Origin: Nodosilinea sp. WJT8-NPBG4
GTDB lineage: Bacteria; Cyanobacteriota; Cyanobacteriia; Phormidesmidales; Phormidesmidaceae
Length of the DNA: 64,000 nucleotides
NCBI GenBank assembly: GCA_019359285.1
Contig: JAHHHQ010000028.1
Coordinates: 214,189 to 278,188 of the forward strand
Reading direction: 5' to 3'
The notes beneath the pieces are model-generated. The model did no database searches and was not told where the DNA came from. It worked only from the letters and a program-made list of their open reading frames with translations. The position numbers and the translations under genes were made by a program. Numbering within the stretch: position 1 is the first letter of the stretch; every line of letters begins with the position of its first letter. Shown here in pieces: positions 17,125-26,541 of the stretch.

Positions 17125-20100
17125 TCAGCCTGTTCTCTTCGGCAAATGGGCGATCGCATCAAGCCACGGACCGATTCCTTGAAGGCTATTGTCCCAAGAA
17201 TACTCTTGATCGATAAGATTTCTTCCCTGCCATGCTAAGCGGGCCCCAAAGACGGGGTCAGCTATAAGCTTTAAGATAGCCGATGCCACCTCTTGGTCTT
17301 CGTCTGCACTAAGTAAATGTTCATTAGGTGTCAAGTTTAACCCCTCCAAAGCTAAGCTAGAGCAGACTACGGGCACTCCAGCGCTGAGCGCTTCTAAAAT
17401 TTTGTACTTTGTGCCACTACCTGACGACAACGGCGCACACATAGCCGTCGATTGAGCCAGATAGGGTCTTACATCCTCGACTTTTCCAGTGACGAATACA
17501 TGTTCACCATCGTTGTAACTGAGGAGGTCTTCCCCAGGAGCCTGGCCCACGATCCACAATCGAACATTGGGCTGCTGTTGTCTCACTAGAGGCATGATCT
17601 TTTGTATCAAACGCAGGGCTGCCTGCCGATTAGGAGGATAGGTCAAACTGCCCACAAAAGTGATATTGGGCTGCTCAGTCGGCCACCGATCCATAAAACT
17701 AAAGTATTGGGTATCGACGCTATTGTTTACCACCAATACCCGCTCCGGTTCAAATCCATACTCAGATACGAAAATCGATTTATCTAACTCACTCACAGCA
17801 ATGATGCCGTCAAAATGGGCTAGATTATCCCGCTCAAATCGGGCCGCCCGGCGAGGTTCCATATAAGACGACAACATCTTTTTTGGGTGCCAAAGTCGCC
17901 ACTGTCCTTGAGAGACTCGCCTCATCCGCACTAGCTCTACATCATAGGAAGCCATAATGCAGCGTACGTTCAAAGCCTGGGCTTTTACGTCGAGAATAAC
18001 AGGATTAACTTGAGGACTGACGAATAAGAAGTCGGGTCTATCATCTTCCAGGGATTGTTGGATTATTGGAGCTAAACCCGCTGCAGTAAACGGACGCAAA
18101 TACTCTACGTCGTGATGGTATCGTTCACGCACTAGCCGCTGTACAACGTTCCGAGGCTGATCCGCATTTGCGACTTCTTTGCCTTCGTCTAGTAGGTCAA
18201 TTGCATCCAGTGCGATGTATTTATTGAGGTAGGGTTTCAAACAGTCGCTTCGATCCTGATAAGGATTTCCATACAGGGCAAAAAAATCAACCTCACTTAG
18301 GGAAAGCAAGTGCCTGAGAATATGAAAATCTCTAATTTCTCCTCCAGAATAGCCTGGATGAAGTGGTAAGAAGTAAGAGCAAAAAAGCGAGCGGTATCTA
18401 GTTTCGTCTCGGCTAATCAGGTATTTTACTTCAGGCAGCAAATGATCTGGAAAAGTAATATTTTGAGGCTGTGAGCTTGTTTGAGTCAGGCTTTCTACCT
18501 GCTTCGTTTTAGAGTGCCTACGAGAAATTAGGTATTCCAAATATTCGGGATTACCAATTTTCAGAGTTACACTTAATGAGATTAATACTACAATTACCCA
18601 AAATCGAGGATCACGCCTTGGATAATGCAGATAATAGGCCTTCGTATAGTATTTCAGAAAGCTTTTCAGCGTAAACCAAAATTCACGAGAGACTATTGAT
18701 GGCCACCGAGGACGACTAAAACGATATAGCTCAACCAAAAAATTGTTCCAGCTACTAGTCTTAGAACTAGAATGAATTCTATAAAACGCTTGCACGCGCT
18801 CTATCTTCTTGATTTTGGAGTTCTGAGAAAATCGGCAAAACAGCTCGAAATCGAAGATAAAGCTAAAAGTTTGGTTTAAACTACCGACTGTCTCTAATAG
18901 AGTTCTGCGAAAGAAAACCGTTGGTTGAGGCACCGAATGCACATAAGTCCAGTACAAAGGAATGCTCTCATAAGACTGAAATTTACCATAATAAATGCCA
19001 GTGCGATAGGCACCATGATCAGCCAAGTATAATTGATTATGCTCATCCACATAAAGAGCATTGCCATACACTAGATCAAGACTAGAATCTTCTAGAAATG
19101 CCGCTGCCACCTCCCAAAGAGCATTATGAGAGAGTAAGTCATCTGAACTTAACCACGCGATGAGATCACCCTTTGCAATTGTCATGCCCTGATTAATGGC
19201 ATCCGCTGGACCAGTATCTGGTTTTGAGTGCCAATAGGCCAGCTGACTTTCGTAAGATTTGATAATTTCTACGCTGTTGTCAGAGGAGCCTCCGTCTACG
19301 ACAATAACCTCAAGCTCCGGGTAATTTTGATTAAAAATACTCTCAAGGGTTTGCCCCAAAAATTGCGCTTGGTTAAAAGAGGGTACAACCAAGCTAATTT
19401 TAGGCAGAACAACTCCTTCTACCCGTTTGAGCTTTACAGTGCTACTGGCGTTAGAACGTGCAAAAGGCAAGTATATCTCATTTTGATCGTCAGTTATTTC
19501 GGGAAAGCCATCTATATTACCATAATGATCTTTGAAGTAGAGTTGAATATTTTGCAAGCCGTAAAAAAGAGTATTAGAGAGAAAATTAAGATCCCCGTCC
19601 TTAGAAATATTTAGAAGAGTCTCTAATATATAAAAGGCACTTCCAGGTGTTAAGTCCTTACCCGTATGCCTTGTAACCATATTTGCTATTTCATAAACTC
19701 GCTTTAGTTTGCCACTACTTGTTTTAGTTTCAGCATATTCGCGGCTAACTGCTAAAAATTCATTAATTAGCGCGACCGAATAGTTATTACTAATGCGGAT
19801 TAGAATGTCCCAATCCATACAGAAGTTAAGGTCCGGATTAAGACCACCTACCTGTTTCCAAGCATGTTGAGAGAAGAAGACTGAGGGTTGAAGAATGTAA
19901 TCAAGGCCATGATTGAAAGCCTTTCGGTTAAACGCTAGATGTCTCTCAAAAAATGGATGATACTTTCCTGTCTCTTGAACATAGCGAAACCCATTGCCAA
20001 TATATAGCCCCCTATCTGAATTACTCTGATAGGCATTAGCAACTTCCCATAAGGAATTGCCATAGTAAAAGTCATCGGAGTTTAACCAAGCTACTAAATC

Positions 20101-20352
20101 TCCATTACACCACGCCATACCGGCATTGATAGCTAACGACTGCCCCCCGTCCGGCTTGCTTTGCCAATAAGTCAAACGCTCAGCGTAGGCTTCAATAATT
20201 TCTAAGCTACCGTCCGTAGAGCCACCATCCATCACCACAACCTCAACCTTAGGGTAGTCCTGGTCAAAGATGCTGTCTAATGCCTGCTTAAGAAACTGAC
20301 TCTGATTAAATGACGGTACAACTACACTGATTAAAGGCAAGGAATTTTCCAT
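17125..20352 (-). CDS. Three-domain glycosyltransferase (GT2-GT2-GT4)
   Basis: The ATG at 20352 (MENSLPLISVVVPSFNQSQF) gives 1075 aa; the frame extends 17 codons further but without a typical start context. Two GT2 domains (about residues 5-230 and 325-560) each carry VVVPSFNQ/LVVPSFNQ, a VVxDGGS motif and an AWL(N/S)SDD motif. A GT4-like domain follows (about 660-1065) with HPGYSGGEIRDFHILRHLLS and GTKYKILEALSAGVPVV. Three catalytic modules in one chain suggest processive building of an oligosaccharide repeat. Base composition is AT-rich in the middle, unlike the flanking genes, which points to horizontal acquisition. Sugar specificity is unknown. Confidence 0.85.
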   Translation of the reverse strand: MENSLPLISVVVPSFNQSQFLKQALDSIFDQDYPKVEVVVMDGGSTDGSLEIIEAYAERLTYWQSKPDGGQSLAINAGMAWCNGDLVAWLNSDDFYYGNSLWEVANAYQSNSDRGLYIGNGFRYVQETGKYHPFFERHLAFNRKAFNHGLDYILQPSVFFSQHAWKQVGGLNPDLNFCMDWDILIRISNNYSVALINEFLAVSREYAETKTSSGKLKRVYEIANMVTRHTGKDLTPGSAFYILETLLNISKDGDLNFLSNTLFYGLQNIQLYFKDHYGNIDGFPEITDDQNEIYLPFARSNASSTVKLKRVEGVVLPKISLVVPSFNQAQFLGQTLESIFNQNYPELEVIVVDGGSSDNSVEIIKSYESQLAYWHSKPDTGPADAINQGMTIAKGDLIAWLSSDDLLSHNALWEVAAAFLEDSSLDLVYGNALYVDEHNQLYLADHGAYRTGIYYGKFQSYESIPLYWTYVHSVPQPTVFFRRTLLETVGSLNQTFSFIFDFELFCRFSQNSKIKKIERVQAFYRIHSSSKTSSWNNFLVELYRFSRPRWPSIVSREFWFTLKSFLKYYTKAYYLHYPRRDPRFWVIVVLISLSVTLKIGNPEYLEYLISRRHSKTKQVESLTQTSSQPQNITFPDHLLPEVKYLISRDETRYRSLFCSYFLPLHPGYSGGEIRDFHILRHLLSLSEVDFFALYGNPYQDRSDCLKPYLNKYIALDAIDLLDEGKEVANADQPRNVVQRLVRERYHHDVEYLRPFTAAGLAPIIQQSLEDDRPDFLFVSPQVNPVILDVKAQALNVRCIMASYDVELVRMRRVSQGQWRLWHPKKMLSSYMEPRRAARFERDNLAHFDGIIAVSELDKSIFVSEYGFEPERVLVVNNSVDTQYFSFMDRWPTEQPNITFVGSLTYPPNRQAALRLIQKIMPLVRQQQPNVRLWIVGQAPGEDLLSYNDGEHVFVTGKVEDVRPYLAQSTAMCAPLSSGSGTKYKILEALSAGVPVVCSSLALEGLNLTPNEHLLSADEDQEVASAILKLIADPVFGARLAWQGRNLIDQEYSWDNSLQGIGPWLDAIAHLPKRTG

Positions 20353-20766
20353 AATCTTTATTCTATTAAAACAGCACTCCACAAACCAAAATGCGAGGCT
20401 CAAACTAAGGATGTGTTACGCAGACTTACTAATACGGCTGCTAACGTACTAACGAATATTACAAAAAATCATTAGGTTCCGCGTGCTTTTCCTATTCAGC
20501 TAACAATAAGCAACCTTAGCAAACAAGTGAATTCCATTCTATTGGAGTGAGTACAAGCTTATACCATGTAACAAGGGTTAAATTATACATCAGAACGTTG
20601 CTTAGCAACCCATTTTCAAAGCTTTTGAAGCTAGAAAATATCACACTATAAGTGTTGCACGCTAGTACTGCTATCAATAGTATTTTCAAGTTTTCCTTAA
20701 GCTATCTATCAAAACTCTAAGGACTGCCTTTTAAGCCACATTAATACAATATTAATGGAAACTGAC
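20353..20766. other. AT-rich intergenic region inside the polysaccharide cluster
   Basis: This 414-bp AT-rich gap separates two leftward genes and probably contains a promoter for the downstream glycosyltransferases. It holds the dyad GTTGC-TTA-GCAAC (20597-20609) and the AT-only hairpin CATTAAT-N5-ATTAATG (20739-20757) just past the upstream gene's stop. No coding frame is supported. Confidence 0.45.
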
Positions 20767-23286
20767 TTAAACTGATAGTTTTCTTAGGCCTATTAATTCT
20801 TTCATTCGAATCCAGATTTTTCGAAGCTTCCAAAACTTACTAGCCTCCATAGCAACTATATGAGCTTGAGTCTCTTGAAATTGAGCTTGAGTCTCTTGAA
20901 ATTGAGCTTGGGTCCTTTGAAGCTCGGTTTGAGTCTCTTGAAATTGAGTTTGGGTCCTTTGAAGCTCGGTTTGAGTCTCTTGAAGTTGAGCTTGGGTTCT
21001 TTGAAGCTCGGCCTGCGCTTGCTGAAGTTCAAGCTGAACCTGCACCACTTTTTCGTTAAGTTCGTGAGAAGACTGCCGCTCATTCAATAGAGCAAGGCGG
21101 CCTGCTTCAATAGCAATTTCACGCAGATTTGGCAGCTTAATCGAGTCAGTTTTTTCAACAGAAACAGCTTCTTTGCATGATTGATGGCTATCTATCAAAT
21201 CCTTATAAAGCTTTAAATACTGATTGGCTTGATGGGTCAAAGAATAACTTTCCTCAATCTTCAAACGGGCTTGTAAGCCCATTTCCTCGTACTTGCTAGG
21301 GTTTAGTAGAGCATCTAAAATGGCTTTAGAAAAGCTATCGACATCCTCCAATCCTACTAGCCTTCCTGTTTGGCCATCATCTATAAGATCTACCATTCCA
21401 CCTACTGAAAATGCAATAACAGGGGTTCCACAACTCATGGCTTCTAATAGAAGATTAGGCAGATTATCTTCTAGAGAGGGCAACAGTAAAACGTTAGCTG
21501 CAGAGTAAATGTAACTCAGCTCTTCATCTGAGGTAACATACCCTAGAGAGACGATAGGAATACCTAAACTACTTAAGCTGTCCAAGCTAGGGCAGCCATG
21601 GCCAAAATTTAAAATCTTAATTCTCCCCTCTTGAAGCAGCTCCTGCACTAAAGGATTTTGAAAGCACTTAATCAGCGCTTGGACTAAGAATTCTACACCT
21701 TTTCGTTTTTCGACACTGTAATCAGCACCAAAAAGCAACGTAAGTGTGTCTTCAGGTATGTCTAACTGGCTCTTAGCAACTATTTTAGGACTAGGTCTAA
21801 ACGAATTAACGTCTATGCCATATGGAATAACTTCGATTCGGTTATTCTTAAACAATTGGCTGCTACGGGCACAGCTTGCGAGCCATTGGCTTGGCGTTAC
21901 TATAGTCAAATTTAAAAAATTAGATAACTTACTAACCTTATCTTTCAAAATTGTTGATGCTAAATCATATCTGTCCTCTTTTAGTTGAGGACATTGGCTG
22001 CAGCTGGTTTGGTATTTTTGGCAACCGGCGGAATAATGGCAACCTCCTGTAAAAGCAGCCATATCATGTAGAGTCCATACAACTGGCTTGCCTAAGGTTA
22101 AAAGAGAAGCTATAGTTTCAGCCGACTGAAACCAGGCAACCCAGTGTAAGTTTATAATATCAGCTTGGTTAAGCTGCTCAACTTTCGTCAAGTCAGCAGC
22201 TGGATAGGGATATGAAAATAAGGTGTTTGATAATTCAGTACGGTTATTATTGATATAGTTAGACTGGATTTCTGCATAAAGGCTATAGTCACTCGAAAAA
22301 ATTTTCGTAGGCCCTAAGTCTACTACTGAACATACAAACTGATCGTCTGAACTGCGCTCCTTAACTAATACTAAGGAATCTTGATTAACTAAACGCAATC
22401 CCTGATGTAATCGATAAGCAGCTCGCGCTGCACCACCCCGTATATCACTAGTTGAAATTTGCACTATTTTTAATTTGTCTTGGGACTCTTCCTGTTCAAA
22501 AGTCCAGGAGTCTACAATGATATTGGGCTTGCTGGCTTCCATAAATAAAGAATCAGGCTTTCTAACCTGTCCGTTTTTCAAAACATCTAAGTTGTAGTCA
22601 GAGAAGTTTAGAATTTGTGATTCTGTTGCATCACAAACGCGAATATCTTTAAACCCAGAAGCTTTTAATAGTCGGTTTAAAGAATAACGATCATACATCC
22701 AACGATGAACTTCACCACCCAAACGGAAACGACCAACGGCCAATGCAATTTCATCTGTATTCTCTAAAGCTGTTATTTCTTGTAAGTCATCTAAATGTCG
22801 GCCCCTTAAATTTTTTATTAGTGTTTCACCTTCATAGCCAAAACGCTTAATGACATAGTCTTCATTCGGAATATTATTGGCAGCTAAATACTTAGCTATA
22901 TCGCCTCCAGAATGGTGACGTACAGCTTGGTCATACATTTCTAACAGGATCCAATCATAATCATGCGCTGCCTTTTCAGAACCGTTTTGGGCTTCTTCTA
23001 ATGTTTGCAGATATTCACGAGCGATTTGTTCTAAATCTGGTACAACAACCCGCAGAACTCCCCCTGGCCGAAGAACCCGTAAACATTCCTGAAGAAAGGA
23101 TTTGGCCTCAGACCGAGGAAGATGCTCCAGCACATGGGAGTGATAAACTGCATCGAAAGCTTCGTTGGAAAAAGGTAAAGTCGTGCGTATGTCATGGACA
23201 ATGACATTAGCTTGTGCTGCCTGAGAATCGACGTTTACCCAGTCTGGATGAAAATAATTGCCGCATCCTAAGTTAAGATATCTCAT
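20767..23286 (-). CDS. Methyltransferase-GT4 fusion with heptad-repeat tail
   Basis: The ATG at 23286 overlaps the stop of the upstream gene (TGATG); a GTG lies one codon earlier. The 839-aa chain begins with a SAM-dependent methyltransferase domain (residues 1 to about 225; NLGCGNYFHPDWVNVD, YHSHVLEHLP, LRPGGVLRVVVPD). A GT4 domain runs from about 268 to 690 (STSDIRGGAARAAYRLHQG; LLPSLEDNLPNLLLEAMSCG). The C-terminus (about 740-815) is a coiled coil of eight near-identical heptads of the ELQRTQT/QFQETQA type. The coiled coil may set chain length or tether other enzymes, as chain-length rulers do in O-antigen systems; that is inference. Confidence 0.85.
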   Translation of the reverse strand: MRYLNLGCGNYFHPDWVNVDSQAAQANVIVHDIRTTLPFSNEAFDAVYHSHVLEHLPRSEAKSFLQECLRVLRPGGVLRVVVPDLEQIAREYLQTLEEAQNGSEKAAHDYDWILLEMYDQAVRHHSGGDIAKYLAANNIPNEDYVIKRFGYEGETLIKNLRGRHLDDLQEITALENTDEIALAVGRFRLGGEVHRWMYDRYSLNRLLKASGFKDIRVCDATESQILNFSDYNLDVLKNGQVRKPDSLFMEASKPNIIVDSWTFEQEESQDKLKIVQISTSDIRGGAARAAYRLHQGLRLVNQDSLVLVKERSSDDQFVCSVVDLGPTKIFSSDYSLYAEIQSNYINNNRTELSNTLFSYPYPAADLTKVEQLNQADIINLHWVAWFQSAETIASLLTLGKPVVWTLHDMAAFTGGCHYSAGCQKYQTSCSQCPQLKEDRYDLASTILKDKVSKLSNFLNLTIVTPSQWLASCARSSQLFKNNRIEVIPYGIDVNSFRPSPKIVAKSQLDIPEDTLTLLFGADYSVEKRKGVEFLVQALIKCFQNPLVQELLQEGRIKILNFGHGCPSLDSLSSLGIPIVSLGYVTSDEELSYIYSAANVLLLPSLEDNLPNLLLEAMSCGTPVIAFSVGGMVDLIDDGQTGRLVGLEDVDSFSKAILDALLNPSKYEEMGLQARLKIEESYSLTHQANQYLKLYKDLIDSHQSCKEAVSVEKTDSIKLPNLREIAIEAGRLALLNERQSSHELNEKVVQVQLELQQAQAELQRTQAQLQETQTELQRTQTQFQETQTELQRTQAQFQETQAQFQETQAHIVAMEASKFWKLRKIWIRMKELIGLRKLSV
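20862..21030 (-). repeat. In-frame 21-bp tandem repeat encoding heptads
   Basis: About eight 21-bp units, partly arranged as alternating 42-bp pairs, encode the QETQTEL/QRTQAQF heptads at the end of the methyltransferase-GT4 gene. Copies are close enough in sequence for slippage or unequal exchange, so the coiled coil may vary in length by whole heptads between strains. Confidence 0.85.
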
Positions 23287-24200
23287 CACTTCTTCCGAAA
23301 TTTGACGTACAGACTTTGGCCTTTTATATATCTATTTAAGCCTCTTCTTAAAAGAATTTTGTAATTTTTTATTGCCGATTTAACTAACGGTGCGGGTAGT
23401 CGAGATACTATCCCTTTAAATTGATTTTCTTTTGCTTGTAGGTAGCCTGAAATATGGTACTCAGCCAAAGGCTCAAAACGGTCATTTTCGAGTTTTAGTG
23501 GTAGGAAATCTTCTAAAGCACGAAAAGAATCGACAGACCACTGGGTCATGTGATGAGGAGGCATATCCAGCAAGTTATATTGATACTTCAAAAAGCTGTT
23601 TGCGTTAGGTACACTTAATAGTAATTTTCCGCCTGGCTTTAAGAGTTCTGTACAGTTTTTCAAAAATTCTAGTGGATTGGGCAAGTGCTCTAGAACTTGA
23701 AAACTACATAAATAATCATATTGGTATTTCTTTTGAGCTAGTAGATCTTTGACTGATCTTCGGTGAACGTTAAGTCCCCTCTGCTGTGCCTCAAGCACGG
23801 CCCTATCATTAGAATCTATACCTTCAATCTGAATTCCCCTTTTACTGGCTTGATGTACAAAGTGGCCATGCCCGCAACCAATTTCTAAAGCCGTTCTACA
23901 GTTCTGTAAATCTTGAAGGGCAACTTGATACTCCCATTTATCGCTCATATAATACCACTCAAATTTCATGAGTTTCTCATAGAGCTGAGCTGAGCCAAAA
24001 ATATCTAGTGGATAGAAAAAACGAAGACCAGTAACATTGCACTGGAAGAGATGGAATTCTGAGCAGGAGTCAAGTTCTGTAGTGATATTTATATCGAAAA
24101 ACTCTTGCCAGTCTTTAATAATCTTTTGTGTTGAAAAGGTTTGCAGGAGAGTTACGTTATCACAACCAGTAAGAGGACTCTTAACTTTCACTAACAACAC
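23286..24200 (-). CDS. Class I SAM-dependent methyltransferase
   Basis: The 304-aa product has an N-terminal approximately 85-residue region with Cys-containing CSEFHLFQCNVTGLRFFYP, then a SAM-binding core with ALEIGCGHGHFVHQA (motif I, near residue 105), IEGIDSNDRA (acidic motif II), and FQVLEHLPNPLEFLKN plus LLKPGGKLLLSVPN. This architecture is common in sugar or capsule-associated methyltransferases. The start is a GTG at 24200. Its stop overlaps the next gene's start, so the two are coupled. It likely methylates a sugar of the exported polysaccharide. Confidence 0.85.
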   Translation of the reverse strand: MLLVKVKSPLTGCDNVTLLQTFSTQKIIKDWQEFFDINITTELDSCSEFHLFQCNVTGLRFFYPLDIFGSAQLYEKLMKFEWYYMSDKWEYQVALQDLQNCRTALEIGCGHGHFVHQASKRGIQIEGIDSNDRAVLEAQQRGLNVHRRSVKDLLAQKKYQYDYLCSFQVLEHLPNPLEFLKNCTELLKPGGKLLLSVPNANSFLKYQYNLLDMPPHHMTQWSVDSFRALEDFLPLKLENDRFEPLAEYHISGYLQAKENQFKGIVSRLPAPLVKSAIKNYKILLRRGLNRYIKGQSLYVKFRKK

Positions 24201-24310
24201 CTCTGGAGCAACGATAAGACTATAAATAAAGAATTCTAATCTGATGACTTAGAAGAATATGGGTTTTATCTATATTAAATTTAGAACCATAGCATAACCA
24301 ATCGACAAAA

Positions 24311-26281
24311 CTAGCCTTTAATCCAATAGGCTTGCGTTGAGCCAATACGCTCTAAAAGTGGCTTTTCATTTCGTTGACGACAGAAATCATAAAATGCTTC
24401 GCGACACCCTTCCCAGTAGCCAAAGTCGTCCAAGATAATGCATCCACCTTTGGGAATGCGATCGTAAAACGTGTTTAAGACGAGAAAAACAGACTCATAC
24501 CAATCGGCATCGCAGTGTAGTAGTGCTACTTGCTCCGGTAGCTTTTCTTGAAACGTTTCTTTGAACCAACCTGGTTTGATATGGCATTGTTCCAACGGTG
24601 CTGAAACATGGCTTAAAGCTTCCTGCAGATCAGAGACATCTGCAACACATTTTCCAACCCACTCTGCAGCGTTTTCGCCGTCTTTGGCAGAGGTGGACGG
24701 CATGCCTTGAAAACTATCGTAAAGCCAGAGATGACGTTCTAAATTCAAAAATCTGCTAAGTAACGCAGCAGAACCGCCTTTATAAGTGCCGCATTCAACA
24801 AAGTCACCTGGTATGTTTTGACAGTTTACCTGGTTGGCTAGCTTAGCCAAGTTTTCAAGACGAGCTCGACTACATAAGGTGTAGGGCTGTAGTAAACTAA
24901 AAAGCCGGTCATCCACAAAGGTGCTAGCGGACGTCGCAATAGGTGAACTATAAATTGGCTGAGTCGTTGTTGAGCGGCTTCGCTTTACGGTTAATTTTGG
25001 ATTGAGGCTGACAATTCCAAACCACTCAGGTTTTTCAGGCTCTCGTAACACCTTAAACGATAAGGCATTATGGGCATAGGCAAGGGTTGTACGAAACATG
25101 CCATGGCCGTGACCACTATCAGCTATGCCGATTGTTACTGTGTAATCTCCTTCAATAATGTAAGTACAAAAATCAAAATTTACTTCTACAAGTTCTTCAA
25201 CTTCTACCATTCCCAGCGGCTGATTCATGACATAACTATTAGTCATGAATAAATCCATGCCTGTACGATCGCGAATTTTAAATCCAACGTGCGGATCTTC
25301 AAAGGCTTTGTGAAACTGTAGAGTTATCGCTAGCCTCACGGGTTGGTCAATGGTAGGGGTTTGAATGATTTGCCCATTGGCATTTAAGAGCTGAACCGAG
25401 CGAATACTAACCTCCGAGCGATGCAGTCTTATCTCTTCTACATTCTCTGGCATTCCCTCAATTACATCCTCTAGGCCAGGGTTGACTTTTGGTTGATTTG
25501 TTTCAAAAACTACGTTGACGTCTAGAGAGTCAGAATCTTGATCTACCTCTTTCAAAATTTTGGCTTCATATAAATCGATCACCTGCCTTGGCTGGCTATC
25601 TAGAATCAAGTGCCCATTTTCTAAAAGTACTGCCCGACTACAGAGCTTGTAGATTGCTGAGGAATCATGGGAAACAAACAGTAAGTTGCTACCCGATGTC
25701 TTTAGCTGCCGCATTTTGCCAAAGCACTTTTGCTGAAAAAAAACATCTCCCACGGCTAGAGCTTCGTCTACAATCAGGATCTGAGGGTCAATGTTGACCG
25801 CTACCGAAAAAGCTAGGCGAACGAACATACCACTAGAGTAAGTTTTGACAGGCTGATCAAGAAAATCGCCGATGTCAGCAAAGGCAGCAATTTCATCAAA
25901 CTTGCTCTCGACTTCTTCCTGGGTTAATCCCAAAAGGCGGCCATTGAAGAATACGTTTTGTCGTCCTGTGAATTCTGGGTTAAACCCGCTGCCCAACTCC
26001 AGTAGCGCTGACATTCGTCCGTTGACCTTCACTTCCCCCGTTGTTGGGGTGAGGGTGCCTGCAATAATTTGCAGCAAGGTACTTTTGCCCGACCCATTTC
26101 GACCAATGAGGCCCAACGACTCGCCCTGAGCAATTTCCAGGTTGATGTTTTGCAGCGCCCAAAACTCTTCTGCCCTAGGCTTTCCAGGCAGCAAAATTTC
26201 CTTCAAACGATCTACGGGCTGGTGATATCGCTTATATACCTTTGATACATTTTTTAGCGAAATCACAATCTCCTTAGTCAT
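24311..26281 (-). CDS. wzt: Wzt-type polysaccharide exporter ATPase fused to TylF-type methyltransferase
   Basis: The 656-aa product has three parts. Residues 5-245 are an ABC ATPase: Walker A GRNGSGKST (60-68), signature YSSGM (148-152), Walker B ILIVDEAL (168-175), His205. Residues about 285-415 are a Wzt-type C-terminal carbohydrate-binding domain, which in E. coli O8/O9a reads the capped end of the chain. Residues about 462-655 are a TylF/macrocin O-methyltransferase domain (DFVECGTYKGGSA 493-505; Asp591 and Asp593 in HCDADWY; ILDDFGYWEG 616-625). The paired permease is at 26542. Fusion of cap reader and likely cap-making methyltransferase is unusual. The 110-bp gap downstream separates it from the next methyltransferase. 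Confidence 0.9.
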   Translation of the reverse strand: MTKEIVISLKNVSKVYKRYHQPVDRLKEILLPGKPRAEEFWALQNINLEIAQGESLGLIGRNGSGKSTLLQIIAGTLTPTTGEVKVNGRMSALLELGSGFNPEFTGRQNVFFNGRLLGLTQEEVESKFDEIAAFADIGDFLDQPVKTYSSGMFVRLAFSVAVNIDPQILIVDEALAVGDVFFQQKCFGKMRQLKTSGSNLLFVSHDSSAIYKLCSRAVLLENGHLILDSQPRQVIDLYEAKILKEVDQDSDSLDVNVVFETNQPKVNPGLEDVIEGMPENVEEIRLHRSEVSIRSVQLLNANGQIIQTPTIDQPVRLAITLQFHKAFEDPHVGFKIRDRTGMDLFMTNSYVMNQPLGMVEVEELVEVNFDFCTYIIEGDYTVTIGIADSGHGHGMFRTTLAYAHNALSFKVLREPEKPEWFGIVSLNPKLTVKRSRSTTTQPIYSSPIATSASTFVDDRLFSLLQPYTLCSRARLENLAKLANQVNCQNIPGDFVECGTYKGGSAALLSRFLNLERHLWLYDSFQGMPSTSAKDGENAAEWVGKCVADVSDLQEALSHVSAPLEQCHIKPGWFKETFQEKLPEQVALLHCDADWYESVFLVLNTFYDRIPKGGCIILDDFGYWEGCREAFYDFCRQRNEKPLLERIGSTQAYWIKG

Positions 26282-26541
26282 TGCTCTCTAAAGTCCTTCC
26301 TATTTAGTCAATTGCCGGTAACGCCTACTTTATTCATGCCCTGAACATTCAGCGGTGCCTTTAGTTCTCTCGACTGAGGCCCTGGTATGTCAGTTCTTCT
26401 GCCTTTGGTTGCTTTATCTTGGTAGGAGGTGAGGTCAGCCGAACCTCAATGTTGGAGTTGTCACGCTTTGGCAAAACCATAGACCGTAATGCTTACAAAA
26501 AGCACTGCTAATTCTCTCAGGTCATATTTTTTGCGATCGCG

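Noticed and set aside
20856..21090. Lys/Leu repeat frames over the heptad region
   Set aside because: They are other-frame readings of the 21-bp tandem repeat in the methyltransferase-GT4 gene.
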